This document shows, piece after piece, positions 47,317-59,207 of a stretch of 64,000 bases of DNA (position 1 is its first letter; the number at the start of each line of letters is the position of its first letter). The stretch comes from Dactylorhiza incarnata (lineage: Eukaryota; Streptophyta; Magnoliopsida; Asparagales; Orchidaceae), in the NCBI GenBank assembly GCA_033032865.1, contig JAWHQI010000079.1, positions 5,708,501-5,772,500 of the forward strand, read 5' to 3'. Both the position numbers and the translations under genes were made by a program. The notes beneath the pieces are model-generated. The model ran no database searches. It saw nothing but the letters and a program-made list of their open reading frames with translations, and had not been told where the DNA came from.

Positions 47317-48062
47317 GTAAGTCTCCCAAATTGGAAGTAAAAAACCAATAGCGGGGTTCACAACATAAAGCAAGTATTAAGAAGATTCGATTATAGAACG
47401 AGAGTTCGGTCGAATATTTATAATCTCAGGTGGGCGTAACCTCGAGAGAGGAGCGTTCATAATTATGGAACCCCCACGGCCAACCCATTTTAATGTTTTG
47501 AAAAGTCATCTCTTTTACTTCTAAAAAAAGACTATTTCCATCTCAAAGTAATTCGACATCGGGCGCTATTATTGTCATCGTTCAGAACTCTAGTTATACG
47601 CTTATTATCGTTTTCTTTTAAAAACCCACACTAAAAACTTATTCCGATAAAATAATAGTTCGTTCCTCAAAGTAGTATAATCAACACGATCCGTGGAAAT
47701 ATACTAACTCGATATTTTCTAAAACAAAATATCCGGTATTACTCATGATAAGGTATACTTGCCTTTATTATATGATTAATTTGGATTAAAATTTAAACAA
47801 ACACTTTTCAAATCCGAAACTTGCAAAACTCTCCTTTGCTATTTTAAAAATCAATAGAATTCGGCGTTGTAGTCGGGGTGTAATCATCAATATTTTGAAA
47901 GAAGAAAAAGACCGTTACTTCTATCTTTCGATAGGATAACGGTTAATTTCTCAAAGTAGGAGTACTTGCGAGACTCTTCGAAAATATCCGTCGGATTCTA
48001 ATCTTGTCAAATAAAGGTTAACCAAAACAAACAAAAGAAGAAAAATCCGAATCAAATCATCA
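47317..48062 (+). repeat. 3' LTR of element C, second part
   Basis: Begins with the duplicated GTAAG (47317-47321), continues as 29230-29975, ends AAATCATCA before GCTAC. No gene. Confidence 0.92.
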
Positions 48063-49093
48063 GCTACCCCAAGCCTCGGAGCCAGCATGTATATACTGGT
48101 GTTGATCAACGATTACACCAGATATGTCTGGGTTTATTTCTTGAAGGAGAATGCGGAGGCATTTTCCAAGTTTGTGGAGTTCAAGGAGCTTGTGGAGGGT
48201 CGGCTAGGCCTGCGGGTAAAGAAGCTGAGAACTGACAATGTGGGGGAGTTCACCTCTGGTGAGTTCTCTAGTTTTTGCAGGAAGGCGGACATCCGGAGGG
48301 AGCTTACTTGTGCGCAAACTCCACAACAAAACGGAGTTATAGAGCGGAAGATCCGTCATATGACGGAGACCTGCAAGTGTTGGCTGCATGCCAAGAGTAT
48401 CTCGAGGTCCTTCTTGGCGGAGGGAATGTCTTGTGCTGCCTACGTCATCAACAGGATGACTCTCAGTCCCATCAACATGTTGACCACGCATGAGATGATG
48501 TTCAAGGAAAAGCCAAGCGTGGCACACCTTCGGGTGTTTGGTTCCACCTGCTATGTGCACGTTCCAGATGCGCTTCGGACGAAGCTAGATGCGAAAGCAA
48601 GAAAGCTAGTCTTCGTGGGATATGATGATCGGAAGAAGGGCTGGAAGTGTATGGACCCGGAGACGCGGAGATTTGTTGTATCTCGCGATGTCGTGTTTGA
48701 TGAGGTGACGTCTTACAAGGGAAGTTCTGGTGTAGTGTTACCAGAAAGCAGGGCGGAGGAGTCGGAAGAGTTGTGGAAAATCTTCAGGTGGAGCTGCCTT
48801 TGTCACCAGGTGGTCCATCCATGTCTAGTTCTGAGGCGGAGGATTTTGGATCAGGAAGAAGGGGGAGTGATGCTCCTAGTACGTCTAGAAGAGGAGCTAG
48901 GGAAGAAGCAGCTGAGGATAATGCGAGTTAGGGGAAGGTGTTGCGGAGATCGAAGCGAACGATCATTGCCCATGATCGCTATACAGGAGGAAACATGGTG
49001 AGCTTTGTCTCGTGTTTCTTCGCTGGTCCCCTGGATGAGCGGGAACAAGTGAGCTTTGAGAAGGCCAAAGGCGTGAAGCAGTGAGATTAGGCT
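48063..49093 (+). pseudogene. Element B integrase, second part (frameshifts)
   Basis: Starts with the duplicated target gctac. The frame from 48087 (MYILVLINDYTRYVWVYFL) carries RTDNVGEF and TPQQNGVIER, the second and third DDE residues, then the usual copia integrase C-terminus to VSRDVVFDE. Joining across the C insertion would need one more base near 48068-48071, so there is a frameshift at the junction. A second shift lies at about 48775 and stops at about 48929 and 49080-49090 in the Ser-rich spacer. Confidence 0.85.
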
Positions 49094-50590
49094 ATGGAAG
49101 AAGAGATGACAGCTCTTGAGAAGAAGGAGACTTGGTCTCTGGTGCCCAGGCCCAAGGGCATTACCCATGTGACATGCAAGTGGGTCTACAAGCTCAAGAA
49201 GAAGGCAGACGGCAGTATCGAGCGATACAAGGCTCGCCTTGTGGTTCGTGGATTCTCGCAGCAATACAGTGAAGATTATGAAGAGACATTTAGTCCGGTG
49301 GCGAAGATGACTTTAGTTCGGTTCATTATTGCTTTGGCGGCTTTCTTTGGGTGGGAGATTTGGCAACTCAACGTAAAGAATGCTTTCTTGTACGATGAGA
49401 TTGACAAGGATATTTTCATGGTACAGCCGCCAGGTTTCGTATCTAAAGATTTTCCAGACTATGTCTGTAAGCTGAAGAAGGCCCTGTATGGGTTGAAGCA
49501 AGCGCCGAAGGCGTGGTATGGGAAGATTGCAGAATATCTCTTATTCTGTAGATTTGGTACTTCAGACTCTGATTCAAGCTTGTTTGTCAAGAAGAATGGG
49601 GAGCTTCAAGTCATCGTGCTGCTTTATGTCGACGATATCATCGTGACGGGGAATTCGAAGGAGGAGGTAGCAAAGCTTCGGGCTGAGCTATCTATCAGAT
49701 TTGAGATGAAGGACTTAGGTGAACTCCACCATTTCCTTGGACTCGAAGTGCAGTGGAAGGAAAGTGGAGTGCTAGTGTCCCAGGCTGGATATGCAGAGCG
49801 AATCATGGAGCGATTCGGCATGAAGGAAGGGAAGTGCATTTCTACACCTCTGGAGAAGGCCATGAAACTTCGGAAGGATGAGGGGAGGATTCTGGAAGAT
49901 CTGATTATGTTCCGAGCTCTGGTTGGGAGCTTGATTTATCTGACGATCACTAGGCCGGATATTGCGTATGCAGTTGGCAGGGTGAGCCGTTATATGGCGG
50001 AACCACGGATGGCTCATCTACTAGCGGCCAAGAATATTTTGAAGTATGTCAAGGCGACTTCGGATATGGGTCTCCTATATAGGAGGGATGCAGGCTTCGA
50101 GGTGCATGGGTACATGGATGCTGATTACGGGGGAGATTCAGATGATCTGAAGTCGACATCTGGATTCGTCTTCATGGCGGGCCCCATGGCTATATCATGG
50201 TGCAGCAAGAAGCAGGATTCCGTGTCTGTCTCTACCACGGAAGCGGAATACAAGGCTTCGTCCTTGGCAGCTCAAGAAGCCATCTGGCTTAGAAGGTTGG
50301 TGGGAGACGTCCATAAGGAGGTTCGGGGTCTGACTCTGCTCCGCGGCGACAATGAGAGTGCACTCAAACTGGTTACTAATCCAGTGTGTCACACGAGGAC
50401 CAAGCATATCGAGATCGAGCATCATTTCATTCGTGAGAAGGTGCCGGAGGGGTCTCTTTTGGTCGAGCATGTTCGGAGTCAGGACAATGTTGCTGACATA
50501 TTCACAAAGGCGCTGGCGAAGGGGCCGTTCACTCGGCCGAGGAGCTTACTTGGGCTGTTTTCAACTTCCCACTTCAAGGGGGAGTGTTGA
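49094..50590 (+). CDS. Element B reverse transcriptase and RNase H
   Basis: Open 498-codon stretch: MEEEMTALEKKETW, KWVYKLKKKADGS, KARLVVRGFSQ, WQLNVKNAFLYDEI (the usual DVK/LNG residues are altered to NVK and LYD), [29 protein letters not shown], then RNase H MDADYGGD, STTEAEYKA and RTKHIEIEHHF. It ends 15 bases into the polypurine tract/LTR junction, as copia pol often does. The Asp-to-Asn change in the normally conserved M-D-V-K-(S/N/T)-A-F motif would remove a catalytic Asp, so this RT is probably dead although open. Confidence 0.85.
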   Translation: MEEEMTALEKKETWSLVPRPKGITHVTCKWVYKLKKKADGSIERYKARLVVRGFSQQYSEDYEETFSPVAKMTLVRFIIALAAFFGWEIWQLNVKNAFLYDEIDKDIFMVQPPGFVSKDFPDYVCKLKKALYGLKQAPKAWYGKIAEYLLFCRFGTSDSDSSLFVKKNGELQVIVLLYVDDIIVTGNSKEEVAKLRAELSIRFEMKDLGELHHFLGLEVQWKESGVLVSQAGYAERIMERFGMKEGKCISTPLEKAMKLRKDEGRILEDLIMFRALVGSLIYLTITRPDIAYAVGRVSRYMAEPRMAHLLAAKNILKYVKATSDMGLLYRRDAGFEVHGYMDADYGGDSDDLKSTSGFVFMAGPMAISWCSKKQDSVSVSTTEAEYKASSLAAQEAIWLRRLVGDVHKEVRGLTLLRGDNESALKLVTNPVCHTRTKHIEIEHHFIREKVPEGSLLVEHVRSQDNVADIFTKALAKGPFTRPRSLLGLFSTSHFKGEC

Positions 50591-51758
50591 AAATGTTGAA
50601 GTGGAAGTTGGCGGTCTGGGAGGTGACCGCGCAGTCTGGTCTAACTGCTCGGTCTTGCGGTCTCCTTCTATGGTCTGGTCTAGCCGCAGCTTCTTCAGCG
50701 TGACCGCTGTTCTTCTGTCCAAGGTTGCCGAGGTGAGGCCGCGCGGCCTATTTCGTGTGACCGCGTGGCGAGCAGTTTTTAGAAAAGTAAGGCAGCGCGG
50801 TCTAGTTCTTGTGAGACCGCGTGGCGAGATGTTCTTTGTAAGGTGAGACCGCGCGGTCTGGTATGTGTGACCGCGTGGTGGGGCAGTCCGGTGTGGTGAC
50901 TGTCCGGGTTCTTGATGGTGCGCGCGGACTAAGGCTCTCTTAGTCGCGCGGTATCCTCTTTGTGTTCGCGGTCTCTGGAGGAGGTCTCGTATAGGCGAAC
51001 ACTGGTGGTGGGCGTCATGACCATGCGAGTTGTCATGATCACGCGGCTTCTTGGAGGAGTGGCGATCTCCGGTCAGGATTGAAGTCGGCGAGCTCACAGG
51101 CGCAGAGCGATCTTCTGACCGCGCGGGTTGACCGGTCTTGGTCGCGCGGTCAGGGCGGTGACTCTATCTCATAGGGTGGTCACTGGATCTGGTCCCACGC
51201 CTATAAATAGGAGCCAATGTAGCAGCAAAATCAATCGCACCAAGTGTAAGCTGAGCTCGCGCGTTGATCTTGCGGTCTCTCTTTTGTGACCGGCCGGTTT
51301 ACTGATTGAAATTTCCTTGTGCAGCTTCTGCGGATTGTGCGGACATCAGCGGTCACCTCTTCTTCTAAGGTGTTCGGGCGGTCTTGCGGCTTACAGTGCG
51401 GGTTGCTGGAGTTCGGGAGAATCAGTGGAGTTAGGGAGGTCGCGGAGCTTCAGTGGTGTTGATTTAAGTCGCCGACAGTCTGTTCATGCGATCTCATTTT
51501 CTAGTCGCGCGAACACCCAGGTCGGGCGGTCAGGCGATCTCAGTGTTCAGACCGCCATTTATCTTTCTGCAGCTCTGTATTTTCATTTTGGTTTTGTGTA
51601 CTGGCGAAATCATGTCTCGCCATGTATACCTCGCTCTGTAATGAAGATTTCTGCTATTATCAATAAAGATTGTGTTGCTTCATGTGCTTCTGGTTGTTGC
51701 CTGTAACTTTAAGTTGTACAATTCCTGCTCACTCCTAGATCTACGGAAAATTTTCACA
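50585..51758 (+). repeat. 3' LTR of element B
   Basis: 1174 bp, TGTTGAAAATG...TTTTCACA. About twenty GACCGCGCGGTC-like half or whole palindromes lie at 50610-51175, before TATA box TATAAATA at 51202-51209. The last 509 bp match 25340-25847 closely. Confidence 0.9.
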
Positions 51759-54700
51759 GGGGTGATGTTAAGCGAAAGTCACCACACATCAACAGAGTAG
51801 GGAAGCAGTATTCTAGCGGAAGACATCATCAAAGAGTGCACTTTATAGCACTTAGCGGAAGACGTAGTATTATAGCGGAAGATTAACTATCACAGAAACC
51901 TTAAACTCAAGACCTGTATAGATAATTTCCATACCTCCGTCGCATTAAATCCTGTCCATCAAGGATTCATTGCCAATATATAGATGTAGTGAGGTGGGGC
52001 ACAACAAAAGGGATGCGGCTTAACAACTTGTACCTGATGTAGCCTGCTCCGTGGCTTCATCCACACATGGGTGCTGTCTCTCATCCGCACCTGTCACCTG
52101 TGCTAAAGACAAGTTATTAGAACAACGAACAGAATCCAACCCCTACTAACAAACAAACATAATATAACATTTATAAGGGAGGGGATATCTGGACTCTTAT
52201 TGGGCCGAGGCAGTCTTCCCACAGCCACCGCCTACGTACTCCGTATCATCCTGCATACGGTCTCAGACCCACGTAGTTCTATTAATTTCACACGGGTTGC
52301 CCTCCCAGACAGTCCGTCGTGCGGGTTGCCTTAGAGTAAAACTCATCGGCCATCCGACATCCTCCGAAGGCACATTTTACGAAGGCACATTTAATTCCCG
52401 TAGGAATATTTCTCGAAGGCACAATATATTCCTAAAGAAACATATGTCGGAGACACAATATAATTCCCGTAGGAATATTTCTGGACGGCACAATATATTC
52501 CCGAAGGAACATATGTCGGAGGCACAATATAATTCCTGTAAGAATGTTTCTGGAAGGCACAATATATTCCCGAAGGAACATATGTCGGAGGCACAATATA
52601 ATTCCAGTAGGAACATATATCGAAGGTGCAATACATTCCCGTAGGAATATTTCTCAAAGGCACGATATATTCCCGTAGGAATATTTCTCGAAGAAACAAT
52701 ATATTCCCGTAAGAATATTTCTGGAAGGCACAATATATTCCCGAAGGAATATTTCTCGAAGGCACAATATATTCCCGAAGGAATATTTCTCGAAGGCACA
52801 ATATATTCCCGTAGGAATATTTCTCGAAGGCACAATATATTCCCGTAGGAATATTTCTGAAAGGCACAATATATTCTCGAAGGAACATATGTCGAAGGCA
52901 CAATATAATTCCCGTAGGAATAATTTCTCAAGGCAATCTTTCATTTCCGTATAAATTAGTTTCTCGAAGGTAACATTTCATTCCCATAGGAATTACCTTC
53001 TCCAAGATAACATTTCATTCCCGTAGGAATTACTTTCTCCAAGGTAACATTTCATTCCCGTAGGAATTGTTTCTCGAAGGCACAATATATTCCCGTAGGA
53101 ATAATTTCTCAAGACACAATATGTTCCCGTAGGAATATTTCTCGAAGGCGCAATATATTCCCGTAGGAATATTTATTACTGTCAATACAAGAATAAACTT
53201 CAAAACATTGATTCGACCGCGCTGCTCTACAAGCGGCGGCCAGTTCGACACTATTTAGGGTTAACTCTAAAGGTATGCCACGTCTTCTCGTCAACTCTAA
53301 ATTTATAGGCAATAAAGAAGGAAAATCCAAAACATCGATCTGTCCGCTCTGCTCTACAAGCGGCGGCCAGTTCGACACTATTTAGAGTTGACTCTGAAGG
53401 TATGCCACGTCTTCACGTCAACTCTAAATTTATAGGCAATAAAGAAGAAAAAGCTAAAACATCGATCTATCCGCTCTGCTCTACAAGCGGTGGCCGGTTC
53501 GACACTATTTAGAGTTGACTCTGAAGATATGCCACGTCTTCACGTCAACTCTAAATTTATAGGCAATAAAGAAGGAAAAGCCAAAACATCGATCTGTCCG
53601 CTCTTCTGTACAAGCGGCGGCCAGTTCGACACTATTTAGAATTGACTCTGAAGGTATGCCACGTCTTCACGTCAACTCTAAATTTATAGGCAATAAAGAA
53701 GGAAAAGCCAAAACATCGATCTGTCCGCTCTGCTCTACAAGCGGCGGCCAGTTCGGCACAATTTAGAGTTGACTCTGAAGGTATGCCACGTCTTCGCGTC
53801 AACTCTAAATTTATAGGCAATAAAGAAGGAAAAGTCAAAACATCGATCTGTCCACTCTGCTCTACAAGCGGCGGCCAGTTCGACACGATTTAAAGTTGAC
53901 TCTGAAGGTATCACGTCTTCACGTCAACTCTAAATTTATAGGCAATAAAGAAGGAAAAGCCAAAACATCGATCTGTCCACTCTGCACTACAAGCGGCGGC
54001 CAGTTCGTCACTATTTAGAGTTGACTCTGAAGGTATGCCACGTCTTCACGTCAACTCTAAATTTATAGGCAATAAAGAAGGAAAAGCCAAAACATCGATC
54101 TGCCTGCTCTGCTCTACAAGCGGCGGCCAGTTCGGCACTATTTAGAGTTGACTCTGAAGGTATGCCACGTCTTCACGTCAACTCTAAATTTATAGGCAAT
54201 AAAGAAGGAAAAGCCAAAACATCGATCTGTCCGCTCTGCTCTACAAGCGGCGGCCAGTTCGGCACTATTTAGAGTTGCCTCTAAAGGAATGCCCCATCTT
54301 CACGTCAACTCTAAATTATAGGCAAAACTGAAATACAATACAGTAACTGAAATAAAGTGCAGTAACTGAACTGGACCAGTACGAGACTGGAGTAAAACTA
54401 AAAAGAAACTAAACAAAAGGTACTGAAATTGAAAGTAGCGGGACCAGTACGAGACTGGAGTAAAAGAAAGTACTAACTGAAAGTAGTAAATTCAGGATCA
54501 GTGCGGGACTGGAGTAATTGAAAGTACTAACTGAAAGCAGTAAATGCAGGACCAGTACGGGACTGGAGGAAATAAACAAATAAACAGGTTAGTAGTCCAA
54601 TCACTCCATAATCAGGAGGCTTCAGTTCCATCTCCGTTCTTAGGAGGAAAGTTCTGTTCTATCTCCGTTCATAGGAGTTTCTTTCAAATTCGGCCTTTTG

Positions 54701-55371
54701 TTATAGTCCGACCTTGGGTTTTTATTGCAACCTTTAAGCGTGACTTAAGCGGACTCAGCAACGATATTATGAGTTTCTTAAAATCTCAGAAGAGGTGATT
54801 CCCAATATCCAGGCATTATTCTAATCGCAGCTCGTTGAGTTATTATTCCATTTTAAGATCATTAGAATAGCAGCCCATAATTTTTGGATATATGTTGGAG
54901 GAGAGCGTAATTCATTATTAATTTACAACATAGGTCTTAAGCATCTAGAAATAGTAAACCTATTTCAAAAATTCCAAAATAATTACAGTAAGTGTAGGTC
55001 AGTAGTAGGAAGCTTCCCAAATTTTATCAGAATTTTCCATCACTATTAAGACCCTCTGATAATTCAAAAACCCAAAATATCACAGTATTTTAATTTCTAA
55101 AAATACTTAGCCTCCTCCAAAAATTATGAAATTTTTACAGAAGCTAGCCCTTGCCAAGATGAGCAACTTGGATGTTCAAAGTTTTTTGCATTTGGGGTAC
55201 ATCTAAGGCGCAGAAAATTCACATAACAAATTAGATTATAAAATTATAAAAACTTTATAAATTTATAATTTTGTTAAAACTTCCTCCGCCGCCTGCACCA
55301 GACCGCCCCCTTACGGGCCTCCCCGGCCGCCGGCTAGCCATAGTTCCACCCCCGACCGAATCCTAGGGGGC
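51759..55371 (-). mobile_element. D2: diverged, partial D-family LTR, left part
   Basis: Begins GGGGTGATGTTAAGCGAAAG, matching the D LTR from about 35741, and runs to CCTAGGGGG, matching about 38510. The first 140 bp are missing, at the insertion point of B. The short-repeat zone (52370-53170) uses a 34-bp unit with ATTCCCGTAGGAAT/ATTCCCGAAGGAAT instead of 36 bp. The 121-bp repeats are at about 53170-54330. No gene; long ORFs over the repeats are artefacts. Interrupted by E, continues at 62847. Confidence 0.85.
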
Positions 55372-56911
55372 TGAAGAACCTAGAGGGGGGGGGGGGGGGG
55401 TGAATAGAGTATTAAAAACTTTTCCTTAGTTTTATTTGCGAAATAAAAAATAGTGTTATATATATGTGTAAGCAGAGTGAGTAATAAAAACTAAGTAGAG
55501 AAAATCAGCACATCACAACACAGAAAGAAATCAAACATAGAAGACACAAGGAGCTATAGTAGTTCCCCAATAAATCTGGGTACGTCTACTCTTCTACCAC
55601 CCTTGGTAGGAATCCACTAGGAATTTTTGATAAGGTGCCCTCACACCAAGGGATTTTTGATAAGGTGTCCACACACCAATGGGAGTTTGATCATGTGCCC
55701 AAATCACCGATAAGCTTTTGATAAGGTGCTTAAAAACCAAACAAGGATTTTTTTGATAAGATGTCTTGCCACCAGTGAGTTACACTTTTGAAAGGACTAT
55801 TAACCCTGTACAGGAGAGGTGAGAAAGAGTTTATAGTGTTCTTCTCTATCAAGATGCTGAGAGAAGACTCTAGTGGATTTGTTGTAAAGCTCCCCCTGTC
55901 TGATAGAAGTATTTGACAGATGGTGGAGAGGCTTTCTCTTGAAGCAGAAATCTTCTGTAGCAGATTGATCTGGAAGAAGTAGTTCTTCAGATTCTTTGTT
56001 GCTCTTTTAGAAGACTTGAACTTGCAGCAGATATCTGAGGGTTTGATCTTTGAAGAAGATGTTCTCAGAGAAATGATGATTGCTGCTTGAGGAAGAAGAA
56101 GACTGAGAATATTTTGACTGAGTGTTCTTCTCTTTTCTTTCTCTATTCTTGTATATGTTCTCTCTCTGTATTCTGTAAGAATATGTTTGAATTCTTTCGA
56201 GAGCTAAGACAATAAAGTCTGTCTTGATATCTTCTCTTTTTGGAAATAGAATAAGCAGCCTTTAATTCTTTCTTGGAATAACAAAAACCAAACGACTTTG
56301 GCAGGTCCTTTAATTCCTTAGCCGTGAAATATTCCTTTGCATTAATGGTCAACGACTATCTTTGCCTTGGAATAAAGGAAAGAAAGAATATAATAACTGA
56401 ATATAATATTCTTACTTATCTGACTTGAATATGTCCAAAGATATTTGAATAGATCCGTTAAAGTCATCGATCTGTGTTCAGAGAACTGATATTTAAGGTA
56501 TTAATTGATCTGGAATCAGTATTTGTCGATCTGAGCCTTAATAAAGAATTTGTCGAGCGCTGGCTGGAATTCTGTCGAGCGCTTGCAGGAATTCGTCGAG
56601 CACTGGCAGGAATCTGTCGAGCACTGGCAGGAATCTGTCGAGCACTGACAGCCATTTGTCGAACACAGAGATGGCTGGATTTCGTCAACCGCTTCCGTGA
56701 TATTTCGTCGATCGCCGTCCGACGAATGTTGAGCGTCGTTCGACGAATGCTGAGCGTCATTCGACGAATGCTGAGACTTAGTGAAATTTCTAGTTCTAAC
56801 AGCCAAATTTCTTCCTAAACTCTTGACCCATAAACTATACATTGGGGTCAACTTGTCCTTAGTTAACATATAGTGATCCTAGCCCAAATCACAAATAGGG
56901 TTGTTCCAACA
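55372..56911 (-). repeat. 3' LTR of element E
   Basis: 1540 bp. The minus strand begins TGTTGGAACAACCC. A cluster of TTCGTCGA/GTCGAGC motifs (56545-56775) precedes a TATA-like TATTATATTC near 56400. Near the end is a C run (plus G run 55385-55400). Short units with GATAAGGTGTCCACACACCA repeat at 55620-55770. Confidence 0.88.
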
Positions 56912-57916
56912 ATCTCCCCCTATTTGGGTTAGGACACTATTTGACAAAAGTTGAAAAATAAACAAATGCTAAAACATCAAAAACAACAGAGTATGAATAT
57001 ATCTGATATATTTTAAATATTTTATCAGATATGAAATGAAAAGTACTCTGAGTTTTGAAAATACATTTCAATAAGAATAAAACTGAAAATACAATCAGAA
57101 CCTTGATTTTTCTGAATTCTGCTGCTTCTGAATTCTGAAATTCTGATTTTGTCTGATCTGTGTTGTTCTAAATTCTGATCTGAACTGAACTGTATTGTTC
57201 TGAATTCTGAATTGAATATTTATCTGATTTCTGAATGTCTGTATATAAATATTTTGAAATCTGAATCTGCAAACTGCTTTCTTCTTTTGATCAGCTTTAT
57301 AATTTTGATTAGCTAAGCTGTAGCAATAACTGATATTGAATTAGCTAAAACAAAAATTTTCTTCTGAGCTGTATCTACATCTGAAACATTAAACTGTAAT
57401 CAGCAATCTGCTGTAAGCTTTATCAAGCTTTTCTTCAAACTGTAACTCCCCCTGAGAGTGTTTCCCCCTGAGACTGTAGATTCTTCAGCTTTCTCTCCTT
57501 GCCTAGTTTATAGAACAACTCCCCCTGAGCAAAATAGTGTATCAAATGGAGCTTGTTCATAAAACTTCTCCCCCTGCCTAGTTTCAGGAAAGGCCTGAAG
57601 CTAGGCCCCTTGAAGAAGGGGCATTTGATGGAGGTAGGGAAGGATGCAAGATTTATATTGTTGTTGTTCTTGCAATTTCATTTGCATCTTTGTCTTGAGA
57701 GTTTAAACCCTTTCTTTTATTTCTGCAACTGATAGTTTGATCCCAATTGAAAGTGCAATTGAGTATCTATGTTCTGCTATGATACCAATTGAAAGTCCTC
57801 TAATATCAGTTGAGGTCTCTGATGGTTTGATGTCAATTGAATACCAATTGAAAGTGACTTCTGGTACCTGCACAATGTTTCTGGTAAAGGTAGTGTTCCC
57901 CTCCTCATTTAATAGG
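56912..57916 (-). other. Deletion junction and 3' non-coding part of element E
   Basis: On the minus strand the integrase is followed by TTGTTGGAACTAACC, like the LTR start, then three units resembling CTTTCAATTGGTATC (57740-57860), one extended to TTGGTATCATAGC, like the element's own primer site. After that come GGGGGAG-rich stretches (57425-57600) that may be extra polypurine tracts, and AT-rich sequence up to the tract at 56912-56931. No RT or RNase H motif. Confidence 0.7.
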
Positions 57917-59191
57917 TTAGTTCCAACAATGCATGGACTCATCTATTTTAAGAGAGGATTTGTTATAAACCCTACATGCTTTGCTGATTAGTGAATAGCC
58001 TAAGAAAATTCCTTCATCATATTTTGGTTCAAATTTTCTAAGATATTTCTTATCATTATTATGAATAAAACATTTACAACCAAATGCTCTAAAATAGTTA
58101 ACTTTAGGTTTCTTCCCTTTAAGTAATTCATAAGGAGTCTTTCCCTTAAGTTTGTGTATCAAACTTCTATTCAGAACATAATTTGCTGTGCTAACAGCCT
58201 CTGCCCAAAAAGATAGGGGCAAATTAGCATCTGCAAGCAATGTTCTTGCTGATTCAATTAGAGTTCTATTTTTCCTTTCAACTACCCCATTTTGTTGAGG
58301 AGTTCTAGGAGCTGAGAAGCAATGCCTGATACCTTCCTTCTTACAGAATTCTTGCATAAGAAGAGACTCAAACTCAGTTCCATGATCACTTCTGATCAAT
58401 GCAACTACAGTAGAGTACTCAATCTGTATGCTCTTAAGAAAGTCTGTAAGAACTTTAAAGTTATCTGACTTTTCTCTCAAAAAGAACACCCAAGTGAATC
58501 TAGAGAAGTCATCTACAATAACTAGAGTGTAAGACTTCCCCCCTAAACTCTTTGTTGCTATAGGTCCAAAAAGGTCCATATGTAGCAAATATAAGATTCT
58601 AGGTGAATCACTTTTAGATAATGATTTAAAGCTATTTTTAGTTTGCTTGCCTAGTGCACATGCCCTAAAAAGTCCTTCTTTCTTGTATGAACCTAAGGGT
58701 AAACCTCTAACAAGATTGTCCTTAGATAGTTTAGCAATGATCCTAAGGTTTACATGTCCTAATCTCTTATGCCAAAGTTCACTAGGTTTGCTTAAATCAC
58801 TAAATAAACAAACTTCTGAAGTAGATGAATTGATATTCACTAAATATATATTACCTTGCCTAATACCATATAAAATAATAATATCATCAGTAGATTTAAT
58901 AAGGCAATTTAATTTATTAAATGTTACCTGATATCCTTCATCACATAATTGACTTATGCTGATAAGGTTATGCTTCAGTCCCTTTACATAAGCTACCTCT
59001 TTGAAGGTGACTTCTCCAACCTTGACTTTTCCATAGCCTTTGGTCTGTCCATAGTTGGAGTCTCCAAATATGACTTTTGGTCCAAGCTTTGCCTTGTAGT
59101 TCAGATTGGCCTTGTTCCCTGTCATATGTTTTGAACAGCCACTGTCCAAATACCATTTCTCATTTATTCTTGGACAACTGTGTACCTGCAA
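57917..59191 (-). pseudogene. Element E protease and integrase (pol truncated)
   Basis: Open for 424 codons: protease WYLDSGCSKHMTG; GAG-pre-integrase/HHCC (WHKRLGHVNL ... CALGKQTK); integrase catalytic residues in HMDLFGP, RSDHGTEF and TPQQNGVVER; chromatin-side tail up to KIDESMH, then CWN and a stop where VVFDE would be expected. Reverse transcriptase and RNase H should follow and do not. The frame differs from gag; TTTTTTTTTGCAG|GTAC lies just upstream of the first pol codons. Integrase itself looks complete. Confidence 0.9.
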
Positions 59192-59207
59192 AAAAAAACA
59201 AAAAGAA

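Larger units (their letters stand above)
27485..48062 (+). mobile_element. Element C: Athila-type Ty3-gypsy, non-autonomous (gag-protease only)
   Basis: LTRs 27485-29975 (2491 bp) and 33868-35599 plus 47317-48062, TGATGAGTAGT...AAATCATCA. Perfect target duplication GCTAC (27480-27484, 48063-48067) in the integrase of B. The primer site TGGCGCTGTTGCCGGGGAC matches tRNA-Asp, as in Athila. The 3.9-kb internal part has gag and protease and no reverse transcriptase, RNase H or integrase. The 3' LTR is split by D. Confidence 0.9.
24007..51758 (+). mobile_element. Element B: Ty1-copia retrotransposon, split by element C
   Basis: 5' LTR remnant 24007-24286 plus 25340-25847 (first ~390 bp missing, F2 inside), primer site TGGTATCGGAGG at 25848, gag-pol 25936-27484, element C, pol 48063-50590, polypurine tract AAGGGGGAG at 50576-50584, 3' LTR 50585-51758. 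The right flank is D2 sequence (ggggt...). The lineage is uncertain; the protease/pre-integrase region reminds me of Bianca-type copia. A stop in gag, frameshifts in pol and the insertion make it inactive. Confidence 0.9.
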
